From Rhynchonema sp. JSB1_4 (Eukaryota; Nematoda; Chromadorea; Monhysterida; Xyalidae): a stretch of DNA of 64,000 nt. Below the pieces are notes generated by a model, which saw nothing but the letters and a program-made list of their open reading frames with translations, was not told the DNA's origin and searched no databases. A program made the position numbers and the translations under genes. The stretch's first letter is position 1; each line of letters opens with the position of its first letter. The DNA is taken from contig JASAMV010007654.1 in NCBI GenBank assembly GCA_030248065.1, positions 19,103 through 83,102 of the forward strand. The letters run 5' to 3'. Below, in pieces: positions 13,144 through 49,914 of the stretch.

Positions 13144-16100
13144 ATGAAACTGCGAATTGCACAAATTGGTATTGAAGAACTCGTCGTTTTTCTAATGCTT
13201 CTGCATTGGGCTGCAGCAGGCGCGTCACGCAAACAGCTGGACCGCAAACCAACAACAATTGTGGTCTATTTGGAAGGTTTGTTGTTGACGTGTTGTTTGA
13301 AATGTTTTTCGGAAAGTTCTGTGGACAAACATACGGCATTGTTGGTTCATGGTTTAATGCGACTACATTCTATTGGTCGCACAATGACTTTATAAGAATT
13401 GGTCAAATTTTTTCCTGAATCGTAAAGCGGGAAAGTGACGGGGTGGTGACGTTGCGTTGCGTGATCGCACACAAAGCATGTAGTAAAGAGAATGTTTCAG
13501 ACCTACGGCAACATGGTTGATCTGCTAGATTATTTTCAGCTGAAAATGTTTTATGAGAATCACAAGTAGCACAGTGGTTAAGAGTGACTGAACGTGAAAA
13601 TCATGATTTGATGAATTCTTGTATGGTCATTGTGCGACCAATACCTACAGTTTACAGTAGGTATCGTCATGTTCTTTCATACCCCGTCACACTAAACTCC
13701 TTTGCGGAACAAAAAATTGGTATAGTCCATCCATCGGCTCATGGCACTTTTGTTAAGGAGGTTCAGGTTCCGTTGTAAAAAACTGTTCCTCCGCAAGGCA
13801 ACGTCAGAGAAAATGGCGCACAAAAATAAAATAAAAACCGATTTCACTTTCCTTTCTTTTTTCGTAGGCCGACCGGAACCGGAACAGCACTGGACCCTAC
13901 CAAGCTTTTGAGCTGGAAAGAAGTGTCATGAGTTGATGAATGGACTATACTCTCTCCAACCGTTGCTCTCGCACTCTCACTGCATGTGTTTTCCAGGCCT
14001 GGGTCAGTGGATGCTCGACGAGCCGTTGTATAGCCAAAGACTCCACGGATTCAGAAAAATCAAAAAATCCGGAATCCAGGCCGAATATTTGCTGCCCGAA
14101 TTCCCGACCGTCACACCGACCAACTACTTCTCGTTATTCACCGGTGAGTAAAAAATGAATAATAACAACTTTCAAAAAGCGCGAAAAATGCACTCAAACT
14201 TGTCACGCTCAAAACGACGGCCTTTCGACAAGTCGTGCTAGAAAGCGTCTAGACTGAAGCCAGATTTCTTCTCTTGCTTGAATATATGATATATTGGCAG
14301 AGAAATTAGAAATACTCGCTATTTACCTGTAAGTGCTTCTCAGGGATCCAAAACATGTCCAATGTTGCACAGGTCTCTATCCGGAGCACCACGGCGTCTA
14401 CGGCAAGATCCTCTACAATCAGCAGACCGGTCGCAAACAACGACTTGACAACGTCGACAATTATGAACAAGTCAGAATGAAATGGAACAACACCGAATTT
14501 GTGTGGGATGAAGCGCTGAAGGCCGGCGTCAAAACGACGCTCTATTACGCAAGGATATGCCCCGATAAGGTACAGTAGGTACCTGAGACGGGCATTTGTG
14601 TTGTCACGTCACGCTTCATGTTTTTCGTCATTCCTTTCTTATCTGATTCCGTGTTTGCAAGAAGGACTATCCTTCGTATTGAATGGTGTGTAACGATCTG
14701 CACCTCGCAGATGTTTCACAAAACGTGGGCAAATCTCATTTATGCGCTTCATCATAAGCAAATTGCATTGATGCCTCAACTACATAGTGCGCATACAGTG
14801 CGGTACAGATTGCCGGCGCATTCGACACAGAATTACATACATTCAGTACCGTACTGTATTCCCGTGTACATACCTGTGTTTGTGTATTCCAGAGTCATCC
14901 CGGCTGGTCATCACTACACAAATGCGTGCCGCACAAAACAGTCAGCAACAGCGAGTTGGTGCAGTTCGTGTCTGATGTGTTGGAGCAGATCACAACTGTC
15001 GGCGTTCGTTTCATTCTCATCGACATCGACCTGCTGGCCGTGAATGCGCGCAAATACGGCGCCACCGCACCGCCCACGCTCAACGCACTACAGCATATAT
15101 CCAATATGTTGTACGATCTGCAGGTTGTTTGTTAGCGCTCGATCGTTGGGCCGATGTCAAACTTCGTGATTTGATTGGAGCACACTTGCCTTGGTCGCGT
15201 GAATTCAATATTAAGAGACTTGTCACCAATTTCCACCGGCGTGAAGTTGTACATGCTACACGCTGGGTCTGGGAACAACTTTCACGCTGGTTGAAATTCT
15301 TTGCCTTTTTACTAAATCTCTTAATGCTATTCACATATTAAAAAATCGCACGTGGCCAACATGTCCGACCGGCTCACAAAATTTGATACCGCCCGAAATG
15401 TTATGTTGTTGGCATCACTGCATCCTTGAGTCGTTCAAATGTATAACCACACCCTCAAACTCGCAGACAGCGTTGGCGTCTTTCAACGAACTACCTCACA
15501 CCAATCTGTTGGTGATCTCTGACCATGGCCTGATCAATACATCACACGAACGGTGCGTTGACCATTGTTGTTGACACACATTGTTCTTGTGAAACATCGA
15601 CTAGTCATCATATTTCAGATACTCATTCATCGACGACTACATCACTGATCCAACTATGACCAAAAAGATCATCTTCTCTGATTCATACGCCTGGATTTAT
15701 CCAGCAGAGAATAAGACCGATCAGGTACACGCATGTGCTGTCTCTGATGTTTCAAATGAATGGTTAATTGACACTGATGCTGCAGGTTCACCAAGTGCTG
15801 TCCAATCATCTGCCTCACTGCCAACTGCATTGGACCAATCAGCTGCCTTCGCGATGGCGATTGGCCACGTTGGACCATTCTAATTTGGCGCCGTTACTGT
15901 TACTCTGTGAGCCCGGATACGGCGTATCATGTGTGAGCATCATTTATCTGATTTCATTTGCACACTCAGGTTGGTGATCTGAGAAACGCTATATATTGAA
16001 CCATATTTCAGCGTATGCCGTGCAACGAATATCCCAAACTGCCAGAAATGATCACCTACGATTATTTCCCGCATGCGCTAGACGGGTATGACAACGCTGC

Positions 16101-16424
16101 ACCCAAGATGAAGGGTGTGTTCTTGGGCAGAGGGCCAGGTGTGTTGCAGTCCTTTCTCTGCACCTTGCATTCCAACAATTGTGTCTTCCATTGTGTCTAT
16201 ATCTCTATTCGCAGATCTCTACTCCTCCACGGTACCCTCGTCGTGGCTGCGTGTGGTGGACGTGCACGAAATCATTTGTCGTTTGCTCAGAATCAAATGT
16301 CGCAACCGAAACAGCGACTATCGGAGAGTGACTGACTTTGTCGTTGCACATGGTCACACTCCGAGTGCGATGAAACATTTCCAAATGCTCGTTGTTGTTG
16401 CAGTTGGGTGTTTATGGAGATTGA
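13144..16424 (+). CDS. Secreted NPP/ENPP-family protein, probable pseudoenzyme
   Basis: Ten exons with consistent phases: 13144-13276, 13997-14143, 14373-14569, 14893-15123, 15467-15552, 15619-15724, 15786-15932, 16012-16138, 16215-16327, 16404-16424; 435 aa. Residues 1-28 look like a signal peptide (hydrophobic core VVFLMLLHWAAA). The fold is that of nucleotide pyrophosphatase/phosphodiesterases: FPTVT with nucleophile Thr84 and Asn87, TGLYPEHHG, ISDHG, GYDN. In active NPPs two zinc ions are held by Asp, Thr and Asp-His (one site) and by Asp, His, His (the other). Here the first Asp is Glu44 (VVYLEG), the PDxxGH element is replaced by a stretch ending NARKYG, and the HGYDN histidine is Asp. 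One metal site is therefore gone. Role likely binding or an altered activity, extracellular. Intron 1 carries two MITEs. No membrane anchor is seen at the C-terminus. Family call firm; loss of activity is inference. Confidence 0.8.
13371..13643. mobile_element. Family A MITE (TA-flanked), copy 1
   Basis: Terminal inverted repeats TATTGGTCGCACAATGACTT and its complement ending GTCATTGTGCGACCAATA enclose 273 bp with no coding frame. TA at both ends suits a Tc1/mariner-type 2-bp target duplication. It lies in intron 1 of the ENPP-like gene. Copy 2 is at 36,701-37,402. A tRNA A-box-like word (TAGCACAGTGGTTAAGAG) sits near 13,566 but has no B-box partner. Confidence 0.8.
13721..13949. mobile_element. 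Family B MITE (TA-flanked), copy 1
   Basis: TATAGTCCATCCATCGGCTC at the left end and TTGATGAATGGACTATA at the right end form terminal inverted repeats about 25 bp long. The roughly 230-bp element matches 55,379-55,608 in reverse orientation along its whole length, including the AAAATAAAATAAAAACCGAT core and the GGAACCGGAACAGCACTGGA block. It lies in ENPP intron 1, ending about 47 bp before exon 2. No coding frame. Confidence 0.85.
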
Positions 16425-19400
16425 TCTAACACGTCATCGCCTGGAATCACACCTTGGTGCTATGTGAACAGTTGTACAAAAGTATCGGATCTTGTTTTAC
16501 CGTTGTTTTCTGATCACATGATCCATTGGTTTGCTCTAACATTTGTCAAAATGTTCAAATTTTACTACCCAAGTTGGGTCCTGCTAATTATGTACCTGAC
16601 TGTTTTGACATATGTAGGTCCTTGTATCTATTCGGATCTGTTCCCTGTTGACATTATTCTAGTCTCGTCTTACCGATCTTGCCAGATATAAAAAATATTC
16701 AACATCAGGCTATCGAGATTTGTTCAGAACAACTATGACATGCCCATGGCCGTGAGTGACGTGTAGAAGAGAGCTTACGCAATGGCTTCCTAAAGCTAAT
16801 GTCGAATGATTGTTGGGCTGTAATAGCACCTTCTCCCCAAACGGCACATTGTCTCAGCCTTTACAAACTTTCGCGTATAATTCTTTCTCTGCTTTTTTAC
16901 CTTCGCAACGGCCTGTGAATTTCTTTAAATGACCCCAGAAACAAACAATCAGCGGTACAATGTACATCGACGTCGCATGTGAGGGTCCTCAAGCATTCCA
17001 TATCCAAGTTTCGACACACAGTACATTCGTGCATTCTCAAACAAAGACGCCCCCCGGCTTCGATTATTTATTTACTGCGAATGCAGCGCGCTGTCCGGGA
17101 CTCGTCGTGGAAAAGCGGTTGTTTTGTTTCAAGCAGCAAGAACAAAATGTGTGTCACTGGGTACTAAGCAATTCGTAATTCCTTCCTTTTTTGTGTGTTT
17201 GGTGCAAATGTACGATACTGTGTTAATGTGCTGAAGTACTGCGATGCTGAGCGTCAATCCATCAATTATACACTACTAGTAGGTCCGTGATTCTTCTGAT
17301 CAACTCCGACTTCAGCACATCGTTTCAGTGGATGCATTTCATGACATTCGAACAGCAGCACAGAACACCCCATTGATCACACCTGGTCACAACGGCGTCA
17401 CGTCATTATGCTCGTAAAAAGTGCGTCACACTTTGACAAAGCCTGCAAATTGAGTTGTGTGCACCAACAAGCACGGCACATAGATCGTGAAACATTGTTC
17501 TGAACTTCGCAGCACACTCCGGGTTCAAGTTTTCTGTCCAGCAGCTTATCACGTCATCACAGCCGGAATTCCTGTGTGCTCCTGTGAATCACAGGAGCAC
17601 ACAGGAATTCCGACGGTTGAAAAAGTGAAGCACTCAGCTCAGATGACACGGTCACCTCCACGGCAGCGGTTGTTCTTTTATTCAGTTTCGCGTCCCTTCG
17701 CACCTTTATCCACACAGGTTAAAAAATGGTGAACTCTTATTTGGGCAGTTCTTGTGCGTTATGACTGTTGACAGATTAGTGCTGGTCAGGCATCCTCTTA
17801 TAATGATTTTAGCAAATGTTTGTGAGTTAATAATGTTGTAATGTAAGGCTAACGTGCAGCAAAACAATCACATCAACGCAGCGGCACACCACACAAATCA
17901 TAAAACCGATGTGTATAGTTTTTGTAAGTATCCGGGAAGGAAGCACTGTTGTATAATATGTGGACGATTGAGCTGCGTATTCAGCTTCACAAGTGCACCG
18001 CACGCGCTCCAGTGAATGACTCACAAAGACGTATATAATAAACACAACCGGATTTGAGATTTTAGTCATCGTTCAATAGAGTTTGCCCACCATGTTACCC
18101 CACGTTACTACTGACATCCGACTTGTGTGTGTGTCACTGGAGGCATTGCGTCACACTCAGCCAACTTGAGAAGGACTCCTGTTTTCTGTCGGATCACAGA
18201 TTTGAACCATACTTTTACATACCCTGAGAATTATGGGCACTTTTTGCGCAAAAGAGACGCTCGACTGAACAGTAACCCCCGTAAGTTGGTGACACCTAAA
18301 GCACAGTAGGTATGTCGTTGACACCACGTGCAAATATTGAGCCGCTTTCGTCGTGCGTGCGTGTGTGACAGCGGGATCACTAAGCCGGGCACGCGTACTG
18401 AAAAAAGTTTTTGTTCCGTCCGTTATGTGTGGTCACCAACCACGGACACGGACTGCCTTTATGCTTTGGACTCTTGTAAAAAGCTGCGTTGCGTTGAAAA
18501 ATTGATGTTGCTTCTTCACACACTTCAGTGCTCTGTGCAGCCCTTCTGCCCCGCGGACGTAAAGTTTTGTGCCGTGTTTGGTGAGCATTATGAAAGTTCA
18601 GTTGTCTTCGGGTGTTTCGGTGCACCAGACACCCGAACTCTATATTTCGTCGCGGTCGCGAGTAATGCTATTCGTACGGCAGTGTCAGCCAACGTTCTAT
18701 ATATGTTGTCGCATGTATGGGTGTCAAAGCAACTGTTGTATTTATGCAGGCTGGTCGACTCGGTGATGTTTCACAAAGTTGTTATACATGGCTTCATGGA
18801 TTGACCGCGGTTGCGTCAAGTCGCTGAACTGATGCCAGTTTTAACGCCGGAGCAAAAAGTTGCACCAATATAGTTTAGTCCTTTTTCTGCACTTCTGCGC
18901 GTAAACACTGCAGGGGCAAGCAACAAGTTGCATTAACACACGTGTTCATCCATCAGGTTCGAAGAATAACATTTCGATTTACGTGCCAGCGCGTACCACA
19001 AGTGTTTTGGGGTTGTTAATATGATTGTTGTATAAACGTTACTTTTGATGTTACCGTTCCATTCTGGCTTCTTGTTTGACAGAAGGTTTGTGTTCAGCAC
19101 AAAATGAACACAAAATTAGGGCAGCATTTTACACCTCAATCCATCTAGTGAAGCGTCATTGTTTGTCCCGTGCTGGCCAGCACTGCTGATGTTTCACAAA
19201 ACCGGTAATTTGACGGCCACGTGTACAAGGTCAGCGTGTCTTTTAACGGGGCCCGCTCGTGTGCTGTATCTGGTGAACGAAGATTTGCAGAACATATCTC
19301 GTTTCAGAACCAACAATTTTTTTTATCAACAACCTTGTCAAGTAATCGCAAAATATTCCAATGTGACACATTCAACGACTTCAACACCCCAACCAACACC

Positions 19401-19451
19401 CAACTGGAATCCATTCTTGATGTGCGCACGCATTCCACCAACGTTTGGCTA
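16425..19451. other. Intergenic, no gene supported
   Basis: Between the ENPP-like stop and the heat shock protein start I find only short unconnected frames. It holds a perfect 24-bp palindrome (17,564-17,612) and two exact TGATGTTTCACA motifs at 18,764 and 19,187. An acceptor TTTCAG ends at about 19,308, 143 bp before the chosen heat shock start, and could be a 5'-UTR or trans-splice acceptor. Confidence 0.5.
17564..17612. repeat. Perfect 24-bp palindrome, 1-bp centre
   Basis: CGGAATTCCTGTGTGCTCCT plus TGTGA at 17,564-17,587 is followed by a single A and then its exact reverse complement to 17,612. No mismatch in 24 pairs. It could extrude or, if transcribed, fold as a near-loopless hairpin. 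It is not a rho-independent terminator (no T tract) and its ends resemble none of the transposon families here. Confidence 0.9.
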
Positions 19452-20790
19452 ATGGCTATAGACGACATCATGGCCAATGCCATCAACAAGCCGCCCATTA
19501 ATCCCATATTGGCACCAAAGAAAGAACATGAAACATTTGATTTGAGCATTGCCAACTGCTGGGATTGGCCGTTGCAGCACAACGACGGATTCGTCGAGGT
19601 GACCAACAATGAACAAAAGTTCGAAGTCGGACTCGAGACGCAGTTGTTCAAACCGAATGAAATCGAGGTATGCGATCAGGTTGTACATGCAGAATAATGA
19701 TGTGTGAAGTCTCCATCATCATTAGATGCAAAACGTTAGCACTAACTTATGTGAGAAGTTTAAGCAATGTCCTAAATCGATCGATCTCATCTAGTGGTCG
19801 GATTGTGTTGTCTATGACTGTTCCAGAATCGAAAATCAACTCTTGCTTATCACTTGATGTCTGATTAGTCGTGTTGTTTGTTAACCAAAACATGGGAGTT
19901 CTTTTTGTTCCTATACCTGCAACATCATTTAAACAGGTGCGTGTGTGCAGCAACGAGCTTGTGATCCATTGTCGACATGAACCACGACCAGACGAGCACA
20001 GGAGTAAACCACGCGAGGTTGGTGCTTGTGGGCATCAATGCGAGCGTCGTCATTTTCAGTCTTCAACTGCGGTGAAAAAATTTAGATCTACTTTATGTAT
20101 TAGGGCAGCCACACAAAAGACGGCAGTGGGCAATTAATTGCCTGCTCGCTTTGTTACCGAAAGTCGTCGTGGTATTTGTGGCCGTCTGATCCTTTGGTTT
20201 TCGCCAGAGCAACGTCAGAGACAAAGGGCGTCATCTTCAGACCTCAAAATTCCCCGCCAGCCAACTTGTTGGTCGACTGAAACATGAGTGCCTCAGTCGA
20301 CCTTATAAGTTGGCCGGGTCATTTTTGGGGTCTGCAGATTGGTCACTTCATCTCTGACGTTTCTCTAGGCGCAAAGCAAACGACAGACGGCACGAGCCGA
20401 AACCCGCCAGTGATCAACGCGTCACCACAACTTTTGATTACAACTGGTGCAAGCGCAGCACTGCCACAAGCAAGCCATTTTCTTGAATTTCTTGAGTAAA
20501 CAGCCAGATCAGCGTCAGTCCTCAAAAACCCAAACCTTGTCGTTGGTCGAATGGCACCTATCTGGTACCTGCGTAAGCACTTACACGCAAATTGAGACCA
20601 AGTCACACACACTGTAGTTGTTGCCAGTCCGTTTGTGTTCCAGCCAATCATGACAACTACTGTGCGTGTCATTTTCGTTCTGCAGGTGCACCGAGCTTAC
20701 CGTTTACCGGGTGACGTCGACACAACAACGCTCAAATCACATCTAAACAAGGGTGTGCTCTATATATCAGCCAAAAAGAAGCCTCAATGA
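19452..20790 (+). CDS. Small heat shock protein, HSP-12-like
   Basis: Three exons: 19452-19667, 19937-20017, 20686-20790; all introns phase 0; 133 aa from the first Met (127 aa from Met at 19,470). An alpha-crystallin domain fills the last 100 residues. The sequence WDWPLQHNDG is followed by KFEVGL, FKPNEIEV, ELVIHCRHE, REVHRAYRLP and GVLYISAKK, in the order expected for this fold. Nematode HSP-12 proteins start with the same Trp-Asp-Trp-Pro element. It is an ATP-independent holdase chaperone of the cytosol or nucleus. The C-terminus stops right after the domain, with no IxI/V tail, as in HSP-12s, which usually form small oligomers. The N-terminal 30-36 residues before WDWPLQ are longer than I expect, so the real start could differ. 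I saw no clear heat shock element. Confidence 0.88.
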
Positions 20791-21413
20791 TACCACACAT
20801 TGCTGTTCTGACGTCCGCCAATTGTAGTGTGGTTGACGCAACATTGCGAGTGAGCCGTGCCACAAACGCGCAAATAACCTTGTAAAATCGTGCGTCAATC
20901 GCTCAACAATAAGCTAAGCTGATTGTACTGTGTGCTTGTCGCATGCAATGGGTTTGTACATAACCTTGTGATGTTCTTTATGTCTAAATTTGCAATTTTT
21001 TTGTTTTCTATGGTAGTGACAAGTATACGTTTGCTGAAGAATTTTATTACCGTAAAGAACAGGCACTTTTCTTTCATCATGGTAAAAAGTTTCATGAACG
21101 AAGCGCTATCGATTTTGGACGATTCGAGCAGAAAGAATTTGCACGAACAGAAGGAAGACTGCAAAATGGTGACGTATACCTGTGCCGCTGTGGCCTACCA
21201 AAGAGTTGTGAAAGAACAACCTTTAGTGGAGTGGGGATCTCGCCTAAAATATAACATATTCTTTATTGTCAACACTTTCAGGAAGGCATGCGTCAACCAC
21301 TTTTCAACTAGCCAACGAAAATGGTGGTACATACAGTATCAAAAATGATGCCCCGAGTTGTTGTACGAAATGTGTGCCACGAACAACGTTCGCATGCAGC
21401 ATTGCGTTCGTGG
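20791..21413. other. Intergenic between convergent genes
   Basis: This should hold the 3' ends of the heat shock gene (+) and the CCDC117-like gene (-). A 141-codon frame at 20,923-21,348 (+) is Phe/Val/Lys-rich, has no family resemblance and no splice-linked partner; I leave it uncalled. Confidence 0.45.
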
Positions 21414-22760
21414 TCAACAGTCCATGTCGATGTCAGAGTTATGTTGTGGCCAGTCGGGCAATTCTTCGATGGTGAGCACCGGTGGACTTTCCATTGCTTG
21501 TGTCTCCGTCGACGTCTCCGACCGTTTCAACGTCCGTTTCCGTCCCAAACACGACAGTAATGTTTCACCACCCTGCTGATCCCCAACACCATTATGTCTG
21601 GACAGTGGTCCTTCGACCGGGAATGTGATGCGCGGAATCGGCGTGTCGTTACGTTCATCCGTGTCCGACACTGTCCCATCGACAATCTCCTCCACCCGTA
21701 CTGTTGACCGTTGCTCGTCGCCGCTTTCATCAGTTCGGCCGTTCGCCCGATCGACGATTCCCTGGATGAACTCATCACCGTTGGCGGCCGGCTGCCACAA
21801 CACAACCGCCATTTGCGTGCTCGGTCTGGAAATGATGTTTCATTTGAGCACATACAAAATGACCACGCACTTGGGATCAGTGTCGGCAAGATAACCGACA
21901 CTCGACAGCGGACACCTGCTGACACTTGACGTCCGAGAGCAGCGACAGCGAAGGACTGAATACAGGGATGCTATAACACACTGATAGTGAGAGCCGACGA
22001 CAACAGCATACTGCACGAAACGCAGCCAGTTGCGTTGAAAACATTAGTTTATGTATTGAATGCAACGTTTAAAAAAGACCAGCCGCATAATTATTCAGCC
22101 ACATTTGATCTAAAAATCCAACAAAAACGCACTGCTTGATGAGCGGATCGGGTAGGTAATTGTTCTTCCGTTTCAAATACTCCTTCAGTCCGTCGCTCAA
22201 CAGCACATTCGGCCGCTTATTGCTGCTTTCTCCGGAATCCTCCATCTCAACCTCACTCTCCGAATCGGTCGAGTCCGACAACCTATGGTTAGAGCATATT
22301 TGTGGTTTCGAAAATTCCGATTAATACCTTATACAGTCACAGTCAGAAATAAACTGGAAAACATTAGTTCTTTGAGAAAAAGAACGGTGACGAGAGCGCA
22401 ACATTTGCACTGACCTGTCTTCAATTTCCTGCATCGTTTCATTCGGTCGTCGCATGAAAAACTCGTATTTGTTGTCGGCCATGTATTTCGCCTTCGTATC
22501 AGCAGATATGTGAAAGTTCCTGTAAATACACTGCTGGCTGATGCTTCACAATAGATACCATAAAGGCATTCATAATAGATCGATCTAACGACTGCGGCGA
22601 TGAGACAGCGTGACACAAAATATTCCTTCCCTTACCTGAGTCCGGCCGACATTTGCATCTCGGCGCGTTCGAGTCTGCGTCGTTTCCGTGACGGTGGTTG
22701 GTCCCTTTCCGGCTGTACCGGCGACCCATGTCGTTTTACATGCACATCGTGAAACATCAT
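21414..22760 (-). CDS. CCDC117: CCDC117-like protein
   Basis: Four exons in transcription order: 22760-22636, 22519-22415, 22282-22133, 21825-21414; phases agree; 263 aa. Similarity to vertebrate CCDC117 (about 280 aa) runs through three blocks in order: a basic cluster SRKRRRLERAEM, then MQEIEDR followed by an acidic Ser/Glu stretch, then NVLLSDGLKEYLKR, then MAVVLWQP (vertebrate form MELVLWKP). The C-terminal 100 residues are Ser/Thr/Asp/Glu-rich and low in complexity. The family's biochemical role is poorly known; vertebrate CCDC117 has been linked to cell-cycle and DNA-metabolism factors. The proposed start (ATGATG) lies inside a copy of the TGATGTTTCA motif; an upstream exon cannot be excluded. 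Intron 3 carries the motif immediately before its acceptor. Confidence 0.7.
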
Positions 22761-23575
22761 AGGCTCGTCAGAAAACACACGACCGTTGTGGAAGGACTTA
22801 TCGGTGCTCGACTACAGCGAGGATTGCGGGGTGTGCACGATGCACAGAAGAAGTTTTCAACAAAAACTTCCGATTTACACTTCGAAATTTCATACAGCTC
22901 ACCTGGATGGGGCAGTGCGACTGAAATTGCATGGTCGACCACCATCGAAACCAACTGAAACAATAAAAACGCACTTTGCGTGGGAACATTTCGAACAAAT
23001 TTCTGGTGTACTGAATACGACAAGGAAAGATATCATTTCCAAGGTACTTCCGCAACCACGGCTTCCAGGAAAAACACGAGCCTCTCATTTTATATTATTT
23101 ATGTTTATATGTGTATAGCAAAAGCTCAAAAAATTTGCGATACGACATGTCTTGCACAACAGAACCTGCGGAACACTTCAAGACAATGCGACCCCACACG
23201 CTCATTGAGAGCAAAACTAAATTAAGATTACAAAAACATAATGAACTAGTTTCATAAATAACGTACGAACACTTTGAGTGCTAGTTACCTACACGTATGT
23301 GTATCTACCTACTATCACAGCAACAAGATGCACAACGAACAACAATCCAACACAAATTGTAACATGAGTCAACTTGACAGGAAGGCAGGAGCGTATGAAA
23401 ACAACACTCCAAGAAAATAACTTTGGGGATCAAGATCGAGATTGCATTACGACAAACGTTTCGCCACACGTTGCAACAGTGACTAGGAGTGATTGAGACG
23501 AAAAGTTGAAAAAAACAGCGCAAAATGACGGATCACATCACAGAAGCATCGATAATACAGATTATCAAATGAATT
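22761..23575. other. Intergenic: PI4KA 3' flank and CCDC117-like 5' flank
   Basis: Both neighbours lie on the minus strand, so this 0.8 kb is the downstream region of the kinase and the upstream region of the CCDC117-like gene. No exon chain is visible. AT-rich stretches near 23,090-23,110 and 23,220-23,250 could hold polyadenylation signals (AATAAA-type words are not clear-cut). Confidence 0.45.
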
Positions 23576-47905
<24,330 letters not shown>

Positions 47906-47942
47906 CCTTCACATCCGAATAGCTCTCAATTGGAAATTTGCC

Positions 47943-48940
47943 CTGACAAAAAAAACAGTTGCTTTCATCAGACAGACATCGTTTTTTGCCACCAAATGCT
48001 AGCAATTTACTACTAAAAAAATTCCGTTGCTACCAAAAAATCGAGATTTAGTGGAAAATGCCACTAAGATTTTGGGGTTTAGTAGCAAAAAACACACCAT
48101 AGGCAGGTTTTTTGCCATTTTACTGGCTCAGAGTTGAACCAGTAGATTTTGGCAAATGAGCCAGTGGTATTTCAATGAGCCAGTAATGAGCGTTCCCATC
48201 GGCAATGCGGTAGGTTCCGGTACCTATGCTGGCAGTGTTGAAGGTTGAAGCCATCGTAGTCAAGAACACGCCATCAAAAAAACAACCATCCACGAACGCC
48301 TCACCCAAAAATAAAGAGCCCGAAAAGCAAAAACCCCGAAAAATGAAATGGTGACCCAATGAAATACCGTAAAATATAGTTGCAGGTGGAAAAAACGGTT
48401 TTTTTCCTGGAAAGAAAAACCGGTTTTTTCCTTTTTTTATGAAAAACCGTTTTTTTTCAGTGAAATATATTTTTCCGGAAAAATTGCACGGCGGATTTTG
48501 AACTTTTCTGAAAAAGTGTCAAAATTATGGGAAACAACCTTGTTTTATTGCGGAAACATACTGTTTCAAGTGTTTTCCAGCCCTTTTACAGCTTTTATTC
48601 GCACTTTCTGAACAGAATTCTATTTCATACACCTTTTCAGCGCATATTGTGCCAAATATAATGCACCATTTTGACCCATGCCCAAATTTGGCACGGAAAA
48701 ATATCGAAAAAAATGGGCTTTTTTTCACTTCCATAAATGTGGTTGTTGTGGCACACTGACAACGATGTCCAAACTTTGTTTATATATTCTACCCCCTAGA
48801 TCAAGCGCGGTCGAAGGGTTGTTAACCAGCTACCACCATCTTTAAAAAGGCCCAAAACAGCCGAAAGCGACCTTAGTTAAACGAAATAGAAATCCAGAGT
48901 TGGATTCCGTGGATACCGTTTGTGTGAATTCGATCTCCCG
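47943..48940. other. 5' flank of PI4KA, repetitive, no gene
   Basis: Contains short inverted words around TTAGTAGCAAAAAAC / GTTGCTACCAAAAAA (47,998-48,092), GAGCCAGTGG / CCACTGG-type words near 48,160-48,190, and a tract of alternating A and T runs with AAACCGGTTTTTTCC (48,395-48,470). The PI4KA promoter should lie here. No open frame is convincing. Confidence 0.45.
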
Positions 48941-49291
48941 TTCAATCCCACTGGTGTAGCTGGGGCCTGGGGGGAGTGGGGGGGCCCCCTGCCTAGGTAC
49001 AGTAGGTAGGTAGGTTGACGCTCCATGCTGGTACAGTAGGTAGGTCGCCGCCCGGCGGCTGGTATATAAGTTGCGATTTATGGCTCAAAATGGTATAAAA
49101 TCGGTAGTTTTCACTCCAAATAGGCGAAAAATCGCGCGCTGCGCGCGAAATTAGCATGTTATAGAGTACATTTTCATCAATATTTCTATTTAAAAAATTT
49201 TGTTCCCACCCCCTAGCTCGGCCGGTACAGTAGGTAGGTAGGTTGCCGCCCCACATTTATGGTGGTACAGTAGGTTGCCGCCCCGCCTGGG

Positions 49292-49700
49292 TACCGTAAA
49301 ACCTAAAATACAAGGGGGGGCTGTATTTTTTCACTGACCCCTTTTAGGGGAGCTGTATTTTGGGGGGGGGGGCTCTATTTTTGGGGGCTGTATTTTTTCG
49401 CTACCCAAAATCTCAAAAAATGTTCCAAAAAATACCCCTAAAATGGAGTTCTGTCAGGACTGCTACTGGTCATTACTGAGTGTTTTTAGGTGCAGATCTT
49501 CCATAAAAGGCTTTACGTCATCATATACTAAACCACAAACGTTGTACACAAGGTGTCTTATACTAGAACTTGACTTTACGACCCCCAAAGCGGGGAATTC
49601 CAAGTTGGGGGGCTGTATTTTCGGGGGGGCTCTATTTTTTCACTGACCCCTTTTAGGGGGGCTGTATTTTTGGGGGCTCTATTTTAGGGAATACGGTACA
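49292..49700. repeat. Family E G-rich repeat, first copy
   Basis: Starts TACCGTAAAACCTAAAATAC, then G-run units such as GGGGGGGCTGTATTTTTTCA and GGGGGCTCTATTTTTGGGGG. It ends in mirrored form TATTTTAGGGAATACGGTA near 49,678-49,696. The centre holds unique sequence, giving a terminal-inverted-repeat layout about 400 bp long. Confidence 0.6.
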
Positions 49701-49914
49701 GAGTTAGGAAAAATTTTTTCCCTCATTTTCTTTCCGAATAGGAAAAAAGGAAATATTTACTTCTTTTCCTTTTTTTCCGACCATTTTTTCCCCGAAATTA
49801 TATCGTAATGGCATCTAAGAAAAACAACATTTTCTGAACATTTTGTCGACACGGCGACATTCTGGCGAGCCATTGAGCTGAAAACAAGACAGTTCGGTTG
49901 TGAACATTTGGAAA

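Noticed and set aside
13560..13625. tRNA-like A box in MITE A
   Set aside because: TAGCACAGTGGTTAAGAG fits an A box, but no B box follows at proper spacing and the segment is missing from copy 2.
20923..21348. 141-codon frame rich in Phe, Val and Lys
   Set aside because: No recognisable family or splice signals, and it lies in the likely 3' region between convergent genes.
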